Source: Hydrangea macrophylla (Eukaryota > Streptophyta > Magnoliopsida > Cornales > Hydrangeaceae). From it: a stretch of 64,000 bases of DNA. The translations under genes and the position numbers were made by a program. This document shows, in pieces, positions 1 to 11,124 of this stretch. Location: assembly GCA_033977485.1 (NCBI GenBank), contig CM066993.1, positions 31,300,001 to 31,364,000 of the forward strand. The letters run 5' to 3'. Numbering within the stretch: position 1 is the stretch's first letter; each line of letters opens with the position of its first letter. The notes under the pieces are model-generated. The model did no database searches. It was not told the DNA's origin and was given only the letters and a program-made list of their open reading frames with translations.

Positions 1-358
1 TGTATTTGTGTGTATATATATCGGACTGATCATATATATGTTTTGTGTATTTAATTACGCGAACGCGCATATAGTTTATATATGTTATTACTGTATTTAT
101 ATTCATAGTCTACCCCGTACACAAAATACCACTTTGCACGCATTACAATGTGATGCACGAGGACCTAGGATGACATCATTGTACCCCTGACACATCCCAC
201 GAATCCTGGAAAAGCAACCAACCACTACCATGCTTTAACCAACCACTCCCATCACCTTTTGAACTACCCCTAACCACTCTCCTCACATCACCTTCACCAC
301 TTCCATTCTCCATCTCCTCTCCACCACAAATTCAATATATATAAATATATGCATATGT
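1..358. other. AT-rich non-coding edge
   Basis: No supported gene. The stretch is AT-rich, with short TA runs and a C-rich part at about 220-330. A short open frame at the left edge has no recognisable domain and starts on a non-ATG codon, so I do not call it. Confidence 0.5.
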
Positions 359-367
359 ATATTAATA

Positions 368-598
368 GGGGGCTGCTATCATACAACATGAAGATTGTAG
401 GATAGCATTGTACATCAGCTTTCAGCAACCAACAAAAGTATTTTTATTGACAAAAAAACTTTTAGCAACATATCTTTTAAAAATATTTTGCCGCTAAAGA
501 TGAAAAAACAAAGTTGTCATTAAAAGTGAAATTTTCATTGCTAAAAGAGTTTTTTTTTGGTCGCTATAAGGGCGTCGTGTTGTAAGTTAGCATTCCCC
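368..598. mobile_element. Mutator-like MITE with 9-bp TSD
   Basis: The 231-bp element begins GGGGGCTGCTATCATACAAC. Its right end, read on the other strand, begins GGGGAATGCTAACTTACAAC, so the terminal inverted repeats match at about 20 of 26 positions. It is flanked on both sides by the 9-bp duplication ATATTAATA (359-367 and 599-607). A 9-bp TSD with long imperfect inverted repeats is typical of Mutator-like elements. It has no coding capacity and is a non-autonomous derivative. A chance duplication in AT-rich DNA is possible but unlikely together with the inverted repeats. Confidence 0.75.
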
Positions 599-625
599 AT
601 ATTAATATTTATATATACAAAAATT

Positions 626-789
626 CTCTAAAAAGGGCACCCTCTCTTTATTAAAGAGAGGGTCTCTGTTTTAACCGTCAGATCGTGTATTCATTAAGGG
701 TAGTGTTTTCATTTCATAGTTTTTACATACAATCCGACGACCAAAATCGAAGTCATCTCTTTAATAAAGAGAGGGCGCCCTCCTTAGAG
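626..789. repeat. Inverted-repeat (MITE-like) element
   Basis: The left arm (626-660) contains CCCTCTCTTTATTAAAGAGA, and the right arm (755-789) is its inverted copy with a few mismatches. Each arm is itself nearly palindromic around TTTATTAAA. The core between the arms is about 95 bp. I cannot find a clean TSD, so the exact ends and the superfamily are uncertain. Confidence 0.5.
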
Positions 790-886
790 CCTGACTGTTT
801 ATATATATGTACACTTCTACACTCTACTGTCCCACTCTCCCCTATAAATACAACCCTCCCCCTCTCATTTTTCTTTGTTAGAAAAC

Positions 887-929
<43 letters not shown>

Positions 930-1289
930 GAAGGAAAGAAGAAGAAGAAAAGAAAAGGAAGATTCACCCTCCATAGTCGCCACCACAACCACCCTGAGGT
1001 CACCATACCACCACCACTATAAAGTGAGTTCCCCTAACTCACTTGGTATAGTAGAAATTATCACACCTAGGAAAACTCCTAGAGAATATAAGATTTCATA
1101 GTTATTGTTAGTTAAATCCTACTTTTGATTTGTTGTCATGACCGGTAAAAATGTTTCATTATCACCCTACTCTCTAACCTGAATCCATAGGCATAATTAA
1201 TGAAAGTTGTTCTTTATTTCATAATCTATCTACTCTTAAAAATTTTAGAACCTAGTCTTAAACTATTTGAGAGATATGGCCTGAAAACT
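790..1289 (+). promoter_or_regulatory. Promoter/leader-like stretch
   Basis: A TATA box, CTATAAATA (842-850), is followed by a pyrimidine-rich stretch, a GA microsatellite (891-925) and a perfect small hairpin, AAGTGAGTT-cccct-AACTCACTT (1022-1044). A GTGAGT/ACTCAC hairpin also occurs in the Tekay-type LTRs of this window, so this may be a remnant of such an LTR rather than a host promoter. No downstream gene survives, because a retroelement LTR begins at 1290. Confidence 0.4.
891..925 (+). repeat. (GA)n microsatellite
   Basis: About 17 GA dinucleotides in a row. It generates spurious frames rich in RERE or SLSL on the two strands. Confidence 0.95.
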
Positions 1290-2139
1290 TGTCACGCCCC
1301 GCAATAGTAAAAAATAGAGAACAATAAATTTCCTTTTGGGTCCATAGGGAATGACAGTTGAAGTCATTCAATTGTCCACACCACACAATACTGGTCAGCT
1401 AATAAAACAAAGACAGTAATATAAACAAGCTGAACATATTACACAGGTCCTAGCTATTACAATATCAGAGTTCGCAAATGGAAATATAAAAGGATTGGAA
1501 GCAACATATGCCCAAGTACCAATTATAACAAAGTTTAACCTAGATATAAAAAGTAAATATCTATTTTTATCTTCAGCTAGTGTAGACGTAGTCGTAAGTG
1601 TAGTAGTCTTGTCAATTCTCCCCTTCTTCTCCAAGCCTATCCTCAGCATAGTCCTCCTCCACATAGTAACCCTCCTGGTAGTGATCGTCACCTGCAGGGT
1701 TAGGAACAAGGTAGTCTGGACAACAGATGTCTAGGCATAAACGCCATCAGCTTAATGAAAGATGAATGAATACCAACTAACATAGTGTCATAGGTATATT
1801 GATTACTAGTTATGCAGGACATAAAATATAGTTATACTAATAATATCTTTATCTTTATTCTAAAATCATTAATCGGTTACTCACGTCTTTTATACAAGAA
1901 CCTATGCATCCGACTCAAAGATAAACAGACCAGGTTGTAGTACTCCTGGACATACCAATGCTCTATCTACTGTGTTGAGAATGCATATTCCCAGTCCATC
2001 GCAAGTCATAGACACATTTTTCTATCTACCGCGTTCGAGAATACATGTTCCCAATTCACCACATGTCATAGACAAATTTGTTTGTCTACTGCATCGATAG
2101 ATATTACGTCAGCCCATCCGCTGCTTTTAAGGACATATG
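1290..2139 (-). mobile_element. Tekay-type LTR, left part (split by Athila-1)
   Basis: It begins TGTCACGCCCC, the inverted form of the LTR end GGGGCGTGACA seen in the full Tekay-type LTR at 58006-60227. Further blocks match that LTR in reverse, such as the AGCTGA(T/C)GGCGTT block near 1740-1755. The LTR is cut at 2139 by Athila-1 and resumes at 19810. Its far end is not clear, so solo LTR or fragment cannot be decided. The preceding five bases are AAACT. I did not find a convincing matching TSD. Confidence 0.7.
1945..2139. repeat. 60-bp minisatellite in LTR (left half)
   Basis: The block GTCATAGACA followed by a TCTATCTACCG-type segment recurs at about 2005 and 2065, and again beyond the Athila-1 insertion at about 19909 and 19969. 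The period is 60 bp and the array is interrupted by Athila-1. Confidence 0.7.
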
Positions 2140-2391
2140 TGACAAGCGGGGGTATTTGTAAAATACAACCGCGCTAAAAGAAGAAAATGTATTGATTTAG
2201 TTTACAATTCCTTCATTTATCAGCAATTTGAATTGTAACGCCAGTTTGTGCACAATTTGATAAAACTATGATAAGTTGTGTGTTTTAGCTGTATTTTGTG
2301 CAGACTATAGTTGCTGTGTGAAGAATTGAAAGATACAGATAAAAGGAAGTACTGGATTCTAATGAAGACAATTAAAAGCTGAAATACAAAG

Positions 2392-2502
2392 CTCAATCGA
2401 TTGAAGACCATTCGATCGATCGAATGTTCGATCGATCGAGAGAAGCTCAAGCGATCGAAGACCCAGAAGTTCAATCGATCGAGACGTGTTCGATCGATCG
2501 AA
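2392..2502. repeat. Six-palindrome array, Athila-1 5' LTR U3
   Basis: Six copies of the 14-bp palindrome (consensus TTCGATCGATCGAA). Centres are near 2398, 2417, 2433, 2454, 2476 and 2495, giving spacings of 19, 16, 21, 22 and 19 bp. It lies about 75 bp upstream of the TATA box. Confidence 0.9.
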
Positions 2503-2571
2503 CATGGCTTTTATCAGAATATGCGCGCGCGCAGCAGTAGTGGGTTTTTAACCCTAGCATTAGGTCTTAAG

Positions 2572-2581
2572 TATATATATT
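2572..2581 (+). promoter_or_regulatory. Athila-1 LTR TATA box
   Basis: TATATATATT in a suitable position in the LTR, downstream of the first palindrome array. It is the likely start of U3-driven transcription. The transcription start itself is inferred. Confidence 0.6.
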
Positions 2582-2988
2582 CGTATTATGTACGTCCAGA
2601 GGACGCCCCCCATTACTTTTATCAGTTTTTAGAGAGAGAGGTAGAGAGGTTTCATGTTTTTGTAGGTTTTGAAGGTTGGATATTGCTTTGGGATTGGTTT
2701 TTTCTAGTTTAATACAAGTTTTCAGTTCCAGGTTACTTTATTCATTTTCTGCACTTAGTTTATAGTAGAATAATTTGTGAAATACATAATCTTGCATGTT
2801 AGACATAGTTATACAACTAGTTTTTATAGTTTGCATGATCAAAACACAACCAAACAAAACTTTAATGGACTTCTACGTTAAAAACAACACTGTGACACTC
2901 CAGACCATGTCTGAGTAGTCCCCAGGTTGGGAGATCACGATGAAACCGTGATCTCAGGCCTCTGCCATGCAGCAGATTAATTTCTGTG

Positions 2989-3109
2989 TTCGATCGATTG
3001 AAGTTGGTTCGATCGATCGTACCAGAGACATCGTCGAGCGATCAAAGTTAGTTCGATCGATCGAGGGAAGAAGATGTTCGATCGATCGAAAGCGCGTCTA
3101 TCGATCGAG
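2989..3109. repeat. Six-palindrome array, Athila-1 5' LTR downstream
   Basis: Six palindromes with centre spacings of 19, 25, 19, 25 and 19 bp, which is three doublets repeating every 44 bp. It lies downstream of the TATA box, so it is probably in the transcribed leader. Confidence 0.9.
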
Positions 3110-3781
3110 CACCCTTTTTCTTGAGGACATTCTATGCAGTGTTCTTAGACTTTCTGTTTTATTGGATTGTTATCAAATTGTCCCAAAACGCTCAGTTTGT
3201 CAAAACAGTCTGTGAAGTACTTTAAGCCTTGAGGCATTTTTCTTCAATATATTTTGCAAACCACCCTCAATGCTAATACCATTGTAGGTAAGAGTCGAAA
3301 CTATAGTTTTAAACCACTTTTGTGTATTTCAAACTCCATTGTGATGATATAGTCCCGGTCATGAAAGGACTATGGATTCTTTATCCTAAGAGAAATACGG
3401 AATACTGTAGAGAGTGTACTCCATTGAGCTTCAATGTAATTGCATGGTGTATGGCCAGGTTGCGGTGGATTCGTGTAATCCCAACATTCCTTTTTAATTA
3501 AGAAAAACACACTTTGAATCTTTGCTTTAATTAATTAGTTAGTAATTAGTTGATCTAGTTTTATTGCTTTACTTTTAGTAGTTGTTAAACCGTGGAACTT
3601 TGTGTTCTGCATTCCTTTAAAATATTGATTTTTATTTTCCCTTTTTGAGATTAATCTACGTTTTTAGTTTAACACCTTCCCTGTGGGATCGACCTGGACT
3701 TCCAGTACTATATTACTTGCACGATCACCTACACTTGGGTGTTGCACAAGAGCGCACAACTATTTAGTCGTGTCAAGTTTT

Positions 3782-3799
3782 TGGCACCGTTGCCGGGGA
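3782..3799 (+). other. Athila-1 primer binding site
   Basis: TGGCACCGTTGCCGGGGA, just after the 5' LTR. It matches the Athila-lineage PBS, thought to pair with the 3' end of a tRNA-Asp, apart from one G-to-A change relative to Athila-2. Confidence 0.9.
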
Positions 3800-3907
3800 A
3801 GGCGACAAGCTAACGCTTCGATTACCTCAATCTTTCCTTATCTTTTTTTTCTGTTTTTCTTTTTCTTTTGTTCTTTAGATTAAAAATTTCTTAGGATCTT
3901 TCCCTTT

Positions 3908-4930
3908 ATGTCTGATAATTCTATCGAAGGAATTTACGGATATCCACTCTATTCATCCAGTTTCTCTAGTTCTATTAACCCTATAGTTACACCGATCGAT
4001 TCAATGGCTGATAATGAAAGCAAAAACGGTGATAATGTGGTCGTACCAATTGACGATTCACTGCGTCCTTTGTGTGACCTCATGACACCCGAACACGCGC
4101 CTACGTCGTCTTGTATTCTCATTCCACCTCATGCAGGCGAATTCCAATTTCGCAATGGAATGATTCAACTCCTTCCTACCTTTTATGGAATGGACAGCGA
4201 GAAGGCATATCTACATGTCAAGGACTTTGAGGATGTTTGTAAAACTTTCTCACAAAATTGTCCTGTAGATGTAACACATCTAATGCTATTTCCTTTCACT
4301 CTGAAGGATAAAGCAAAAGCGTGGTTACTCACCTTGAAGCCAAACTCCATCTACACCTGGCATGCGATGAACACTGCTTTCCTGAAGAAACTCTTTCCAC
4401 CTCGCATGACCACTGAACTTAAACGACAAATAAATTATTACAAACAAAAGAGCAATGAAACATTCACCCAAACTTGGGAACGTTTCAAGGATTTGCTACT
4501 CTCATGCCCACATCACGGGTACGAGAAATGGCAAACCATTAGCTACTTTTATGGAGGATTAAATGGTAAAACTAAGAAATTGGTCAAGACCATGAGTTCA
4601 GGGCCATTTCTTCGCAAAAACACGGAGGAAGCTGAAGCTCATTTTGAGTGGCTAGCTGAACACGCCCATGAGTGGTCAAATTCAGATGATATCCCACGCT
4701 CACAGATATCCTGTGTGGAAGAGAAAAGTTTATATCAACTTAAAAGTGAGCATCATCTGATGAATAAGTATGAAGAACTAGCAAAGAAAGTGGAAGAATT
4801 GGGGATGAAAGGAGAGAGTTCTAGGCAGTTTTTGTCTGAAGAACCATGCGACACATGCAACATGCTGGGACATGCTACTCAATACTGTCCCAATGTGCCG
4901 TATTTTCAAGAACAACCCCCATGGAAATGA
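3908..4930 (+). pseudogene. gag: Athila-1 gag (broken at its C-terminal part)
   Basis: The frame opens with an ATG at 3908 about 110 bp after the PBS and runs 340 codons. It holds the capsid-type retrotransposon gag domain, with DKAKAWLLTL near residue 140 and SCPHHGYEKW near residue 200. A single CCHC-type cysteine cluster, CDTCNMLGHATQYC, lies near residue 313. It would coat genomic RNA in virus-like particles. The frame is lost in a run of C bases at about 4915, where the sister copy Athila-2 reads on through the same region. The glutamine/asparagine-rich linker then continues out of frame. The family is clear; this copy is defective. Confidence 0.9.
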
Positions 4931-5623
4931 ATGCCATGCAAGGGTATAGGGGGCGGGGAAATCCTACAATAATTACAACACATAAAATAATAACAATAGA
5001 TGGAATCACCCCGGGTTCGATTGGAAAAACAATGCTGGAACCCAAAACCAATTTCAACAACAACAGCCCTACAATAACAATAATCAATATCAAGGGCAAT
5101 TCAACAGGCAGTCCCAGCCATTCCAGCAAAATAGAGCACATAACTACAACAACGCTCAACCCTCACATCATCAACAAGCAAACATCTATATGCCACCGCA
5201 CAAGAAGGTGCAAGAGGAAAATCCACTCTCTAACGCGAATTTAACACAACAGTTAATTCAAATGATGAGTAAAATGTCCGCGACATTAGAGAGGATGGAT
5301 GCACGTCAAGAGGGGTCGAGTGGCACATTTCTGGCTCAACCACTTCCAAACCCAAAGGGATACAACAATGGCCCTCCTAATCATGAACAGGCAAAAGCCG
5401 TGACTACATTAAGAAGCGACAAAGTTATAGGGCAAAATATGCCTCATTCTACTCCCGAGGAGTATGAAGAGGAGGAAGTGGTGACTAGGAACAAACCATC
5501 TACTCAAGTAGACGAGTTGTCCACTAGTGACAAACCATTAGCACCAAATAAGGACGCTCCTAAAGAAGTAGAAGAAGCTGAGAGAAGGCCTGGAAAGGAA
5601 CCTGTCACTAACGAATTACCTAA
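4931..5623 (+). pseudogene. Athila-1 gag-pol linker, frameshifted
   Basis: The part from 5190 is open in a different frame from gag and protease. It encodes a low-complexity, acidic, proline-rich linker containing LTQQLIQMMSKMSATLERMD and TTLRSDK, which match the linker of Athila-2. The main frame is regained near 5625. Two compensating frame breaks therefore flank this part. It joins the nucleocapsid to protease in the single gag-pol frame typical of Athila. Confidence 0.8.
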
Positions 5624-6802
5624 ATGCCCTTTCCTGCGCCTTACCCTCAAAGGCTCAAGAAGCCCCAACACGAGGCAAAGAATCAGGAGTTCTTACAATT
5701 GTTCAAACAAGTTAAAATCAATCTCCCACTCCTCGATGCAATCAAACAAGTGCCAGCCTACGCTAAGTATCTAAAGGACTTATGCACGGTCAAAAGGAGG
5801 CAAAGTGTAAAGAAACATGCCTATGTCGCTTGCCAAGCATGTGCGATCATTCAAAACGAATTACTTCCAAAATTAAAAGACCCTGGCACCCCAACTGTCT
5901 CGTGTAGAATTGGGAATCAAAGGATAGACAACGCACTCCTTGATTTAGGAGCAAGCGTAAGCCTGTTGCCATACTCAGTCTATAAACAACTAGGGTTGGG
6001 TGAACTCAAACCTACTCGAGTTGCATTATAATTGGCAGATAGGTCAGTCAAATATCCTAGAGGAATACTGGAAGACGTTCTGGTACAGATTGATACATTT
6101 GTCTTCCCAATCGATTTTGTGATTTTGGACATTGAACCTGTGTCTAACCCATGTTCACAAATCCCGGTGATCTTTGGACGTCCATTCCTCAACACCATTG
6201 ATGCCACAATCAAAATAAGAAGTGGTATTATGACCATCGTATTCGGGAACATGACCTTAAATGTTAAGATTTTTTCAAATCCCCGACCTGAAGAATACAA
6301 GAATGAAGAAGAAGTTAACTTCATTGAAACGATCATCGAAGAGGAGGCTGATTTTATAGATTATAAAGATCCTTTGGAGGTAGTTGTGTCACAATTCGAC
6401 GCTACTTATCAACCTAACGATTCTACCCCATTGGACACTACCCTAAATCATGCCTGCCTCATGATGGAAACAAAAGAGAAAGATAGAGAGGAATGCATGT
6501 GGGTCACACCATATGAACCCTTACCTCCAAAAACGAAGTTAACTATGCCTTCGAACTTTCAGTTTTCTGATTTGGAATTAAAGGAGCTTCCAAAAGAGCT
6601 CAAATACGCTTTTCTAGGAATTGAAAAGACTTATCCTGTGATAATCTCATCCACATTGACTCCAGAACAAGAGGATAAGTTGATTCAAATGCTCAAACTG
6701 CACAAGGGAGCATTGGGATGGACTATTGCCGACCTCAAAGGCATAAGTCCATCTATTTGCACCCATAAGATTTATCTGGAGGAAGACGCTAAACCGTCGT
6801 GA
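5624..6802 (+). pseudogene. pol: Athila-1 protease and RT N-terminus
   Basis: It carries a retropepsin-type aspartic protease, with active-site motif LLDLGAS near 5938-5958 and a downstream FGRPFL block near 6172-6190. A connector leads to reverse transcriptase. An in-frame TAA at 6029-6031 and a TGA at 6800-6802 interrupt it. The sister copy Athila-2 reads through both places. Both stops are explained by single C-to-T changes. The protease would cleave the polyprotein in the particle. Confidence 0.88.
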
Positions 6803-7510
6803 CAAATGCAGAGGCGTCTGAATCCTAATATGCAAGAAGTAGTGAAAAAAGAAGGCTTAAAACTTCTAGACATTGGGATAATATATCCTATCTCTGACAG
6901 CTCTTGGGTTAGTCCAACCCAAGTGGTGCCCAAAAAGGCTGGTATAACAGTTATCCCAAATAAAGATGGCGAGTTAGTACCAACACGCATCCCCACTGGA
7001 TGGCGGATGTGTATTGATTACCGAAAGTTAAATACTGTGACCCGAAAAGACCACTTTCCATTGCCATTTATGGATCAAATGCTAGAAAGAGTGGCGGGTC
7101 ATAAATTTTATTGCTTCTTGGACGGATATAGTGGCATTAACCAAATCGAAATAGCTCCTGAAGATCAAGAGAAAACGACTTTCACTTGTCTGTTTAGCAC
7201 ATTCGCCTACCGCCGTATGCCTTTTGGCTTATGCAATGCACCTGCTACCTTTTAGCGGTGCATGTAAAGCATATTCAGTGATATGGTTGAACAGACACTC
7301 GAGGTCTTCATGGACGACTTCTCAGTGTTTGGCCATAGTTTTGATAACTGCCTAGAAAACCTAGAGAATGTGTTAGCACGATGCGAGGACAAACACCTAG
7401 TACTAAACTAGGAAAAGTGTCACTTCATGGTGACCAAAGGAATTGTCCTCGGCCACATTATCTCTGATAAGGTTATCCAAGTGGATAAAGCAAAAATCGA
7501 TATAATTGCA
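6803..7510 (+). pseudogene. pol: Athila-1 reverse transcriptase
   Basis: Reverse transcriptase motifs are clear: WRMCIDYRKLN near 7004, FLDGYSG near 7117, MPFGLCNAPATF near 7219 and catalytic FMDDFSVFG near 7309. Stops occur at 7253-7255 (TAG), near 7264 (TAA) and at 7409-7411 (TAG). The last stop is also present in Athila-2. The frame is cut at 7510 by the solo LTR and resumes at 10454 within the same polypeptide. Confidence 0.9.
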
Positions 7511-8164
7511 TGTCACGCTCCGACGTAGCATAAATAAGAAAAGCGTTTAATTTTCTTTATTGACCCGTAGCTCGCGACAGTTTGAAGGATCAATTCCGCC
7601 CCAAACGTCGAACAACAAAACAATAATCAGAGTAGAGCAATCAAGGCTTATAAATTTTTTTTCTAACTTATTACATATTACAGCACGGGTCATCTAAAGG
7701 CACAGACCGCCTGGAAACAAAACAATAACTTAATGTCTATTACAGTCATCCTTATTACAAACAGTTTAAAACTTAAACATATAACTTAAATTATGCAATG
7801 ACAATAACAGATTCTCTTCCAGAAACAGCCGTTCTCAATTAGCATAGTCATAAGGCTCATCATAGTTGTAACCTGAAAAGCCTGAACACGAATGTCCAGG
7901 ACGCATCAACGTCGTCAGCTTCAAGAAGCTGGTGAGTATTAAAAACATGACTTTGAATGTAAAACATACCCATTCACAAATTTTCTCTTTTTAAGTTTTG
8001 TAAAATCAATGGTTTGACCACAAAAAGAATTCATTTTATAAAACAACGAGGGATATCTTAAAAGTCGTTCATTCATAAAAACATATGTTCGTGTATGAGA
8101 CAATGCACCACACTCATCTTGCCGACTCTTTTCTCTCGACAGACACAACAACCCACTATCTCAC

Positions 8165-8470
8165 TCCAGTATCTTTGAAACACTAAGATAGCCACACTTT
8201 AGCAACGGGGCGCCAGGGAGTGTCCAGTTTGCCTCACACTTTGGTCCGGGGTACCAGGGAGTGTCCACTGCCTCACACTTTGAATACCTAATCCGCCATG
8301 CAAATACCAGAGCAACCTCACGCAGTATCCAGACTCGGGTATCAGGGAGTGTCCGTAGGCCACACTTTAGCACTACCATGGGTGCCAGGGAGTGTCAAAG
8401 TTTGACGTCACACACTTTAACGCTTCCATGGGCGTTAGGGAGTGTCCATATTTGCCACCATCGCATTTCA
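8165..8470. repeat. Minisatellite in solo LTR
   Basis: The phrase CAGGGAGTGTCC (with variants) recurs at about 8213, 8255, 8343, 8386 and 8437, each time followed by a CACACTTT block. The period is roughly 43-50 bp. The family's other LTRs carry different repeats in the corresponding region. Confidence 0.75.
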
Positions 8471-8820
8471 AAGATACCCTCGCCGTAACCTCAACCATAA
8501 CCACAACCACAACCACAATCTCAATCTCAAACTCTTTCCACACTGACCATTACTCTTTTCCACACTGACTGACACCCACATGCATGTACCACTGACCCCA
8601 TATGAATGACATGAACTTAAACACAAGGCAAAACGCTGAATTAAGGGAACAATGTACGCAGGGGGATTAATAAGTCATAATACATTGTTTTAACTGTTCA
8701 ATCATAACCAAAAAGCATTCTGATTTAATAGAGTTCACAAACAGAACCTTAACAGTGCTTTAAAATTTATCCAAACAGTCCCTTATACGAAAACACACAA
8801 AAACTAGAAACTGCCAGAAG

Positions 8821-9109
8821 TCGCGCGCGCGGGTCGCTCGCGCGATATGTCGCTCGCGCGGGTCGCTCGCACGACCTGCCCCTTTTTCGTTTTAATATGA
8901 AAACCTTTTCTTTCTGCCTAAAATCAGACACCTCGCGCGCGCGGGTTGCTCGCGCGAAAGGTCTCTCGCGCGACCCTCGCTCGCGCGACCTGCCTATTTT
9001 TATTTTATAAAACCTTTCTGTCTGCCTGAAACCACGCGGATCGCGCGCGCGGCTCGCTCGCCCTAGGGGTCGCTCACGCAGGCCGCTCGCGCAATCCTCG
9101 CGCGCGCGA
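8821..9109. repeat. GC-rich palindrome clusters in solo Tekay LTR
   Basis: Three clusters (8821-8874, 8933-8988, 9041-9109) of a 12-bp near-palindrome close to TCGCTCGCGCGA. Start-to-start steps are 13, 16, 13 in the first, 13, 16, 15 in the second, and 13, 16, 13, 15 in the third. The same motif in 13-bp pairs occurs at 58997-59129 in the full Tekay-type LTR. Confidence 0.85.
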
Positions 9110-10453
9110 TCGTGGCGCGAGCTGACGCTGAGGCTTCGTCTTCTTCCTCAGAATTCCTCTGTTTCAGTTTTAAGGGTCCCTTTTGACCCATTTTGCAATT
9201 CTGAATTAAATATGGCAAGTAATATATGGATCTCTCCGGTTTTTTACGAGGATTAATAATCTACGATCAATTTAACATAATTCAATCTATAGCTCTTGAA
9301 TTTTATGAAAGATTAAAAGATGATAAAACATAATTTCTAATGTACTTTCTCATTTGAACAAATTAGGCTCTAAAACTTTGGGTATAGCATATATGATATG
9401 TAATCTATCATATTTCATTCTAAAAACGGATTTTGGTTGAGTTTGGAAAAATTGTGATTTTCAAGCTATGAAATTTTCAACGTACAACATCAATAGTGGT
9501 TCATAAATTAACTACACAATTCAGTAAATAAGGAATGGATTATAATCTGAGTGAGTTAGTAATACTCACTGTGATATAGATTGAAGAAGTTGTTGTGAGA
9601 GAAATACAAGAACAAGAATTAAGAATCTCCAATTTCAAGCTTTGGCTATGGAGGATTGAGCTCTTCTCTCTCTATGAATTCTGTATTACTCTTTGTGTTC
9701 TCTCTTTTCTCTCAGTGTGATTGTGAAAATGTGCAGATGTGTGTGTTTGAGAGAGTATGTGAGTGTATATATATAAACTTACAATCTTGGAGCCCAAGTT
9801 CATTGAGCTTCACTCAACAAACTAAAATCTTTTCTTAATTTCCTAATTTACAATACTAATATTAGTTATACACAACTATGCATACGTACATGAGTATATC
9901 ATCAGCTTATAGGGGCCATGTAGATGCATAGGGGTCAAATTCAAGTTGTTTGGGAAATGGAGCTTGTGGCCTAAAGTTAACACACTCACACAAAGCATTG
10001 CCAAACAAGGACTAAGTCAATGATCACTTGCCATAAATGGAAAGTAAAGTATATGTCACATCTTGCTTTACGTCTAATCCAAAAACTGTGCAAGCTAAAT
10101 GCGACGCGGACTCTTTTAAACGTAAACTGGTATTTTCGTGGCGCAGTGTTCATCGCAAAAATACAGAAAATTCATTTTATTGAAAGAAACAATTTTCCGG
10201 TTTTATAAAAATACAGTTTGAGTTAAAAGAATTTATTTTCACCATTTTGGAAATACAGATTTGAAATTCAACACAGGTATTGCCAAATTTTATAAAAATC
10301 GCATTTTGACCCCAAAAGTAATTTCAATTATGAGATCAGTCAAGAAATAAATTTTACACATAAGAATTGAAATTAAAATAAAAGCAGACAATGTATATTT
10401 AATTTTAAATATGACAAGACAAATGAATGAAAATGCACGTTAATACATTGCAA

Positions 10454-11124
10454 ATCTACCTGTCACTCGCACAGTCCGAGACATCTGATCTTTTCTAGGA
10501 CACGCAGGATTCTATCGACACTTTATCCAAAATTTTAGTGCCATCTCACGACCACTGTGCCAACTCCTAGTCAAAGATGCACCTTTTGAATGGTCGGAAT
10601 ATTGTCAAATATTTTTTGACGCACTAAAAGATCACCTTACCTCTGCACCGATAATACAGGCACCCGATTGGAGTTTGCCGTTCGAGTTAATGTGCGATGC
10701 TAGTGACTACGCCATTAGCGCAGTTCTAGGACAGAGGAAGGACAATAAACCTTATGTGATCTATTATGCCAGCCGAACACTGACCGAAACTCAAATGAAT
10801 TATACAACTACTGAGAAAGAGTTACTGGCAATAGTCTTCGCGCTGGACAAATTCAGGTCTTATCTGATAGGGTCCCCAATAGTCTGTTTTACAAACCACT
10901 CGGCTCTCAAGTACCTGCTATCTAACAAAGACGCGAAACAGAGGCTTATCCGCTGGATACTCCTACTCCAGGAATTCGATATCACTATCAAGGATAAAAA
11001 GGGAGTAGAGAATGTGGTCGCCGACCATTTATCTCGGTTGACATTCATGGACAACACTGAGCCGGTACCTATAAAAGATGAATTCCCAGATGAACAACTG
11101 ATGGCCATCTCCCACGTGCCTTAG
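10454..11124 (+). pseudogene. pol: Athila-1 RT C-terminus and RNase H
   Basis: This resumes reverse transcriptase right after the TSD, with [18 protein letters not shown]. It then contains a Ty3/gypsy RNase [16 protein letters not shown] near 10690, [20 protein letters not shown] near 10769 and a [12 protein letters not shown] end near 11008-11043. Stops are a TGA at about 10487 and a TAG at 11122-11124, where the sister copy has sense codons. RNase H removes RNA from the RNA-DNA hybrid. Confidence 0.9.

Larger units (their letters stand above)
2140..3775 (+). repeat. Athila-1 5' LTR
   Basis: 1636 bp from TGACAAGCGGGGG to CGTGTCA. It contains two palindrome arrays (2392-2502 and 2989-3109) on either side of a TATA box at 2572-2581. 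It lies immediately before the PBS. The 3' copy is 1550 bp. Confidence 0.93.
7511..10448 (-). mobile_element. Solo Tekay-type LTR inside Athila-1 pol
   Basis: 2938 bp, starting TGTCACGCTCCGACG and ending TTAATACA. It is flanked by the 5-bp TSD TTGCA (7506-7510 and 10449-10453). Its inverted ends match the Tekay-type LTR at 58006-60227. No gag or pol frame is inside, so it is a solo LTR left by recombination, or a long LTR variant. It contains a 43-bp-type tandem repeat, three GC-rich palindrome clusters, a TATA-like block near 9768 on the minus strand and a GTGAGT/ACTCAC hairpin near 9550-9567. Confidence 0.88.

Noticed and set aside
2392..3109. CRISPR-like appearance of the palindrome arrays
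   Set aside because: Spacers are only 2-11 bp, repeats are 14-bp palindromes, and the context is eukaryotic LTRs.
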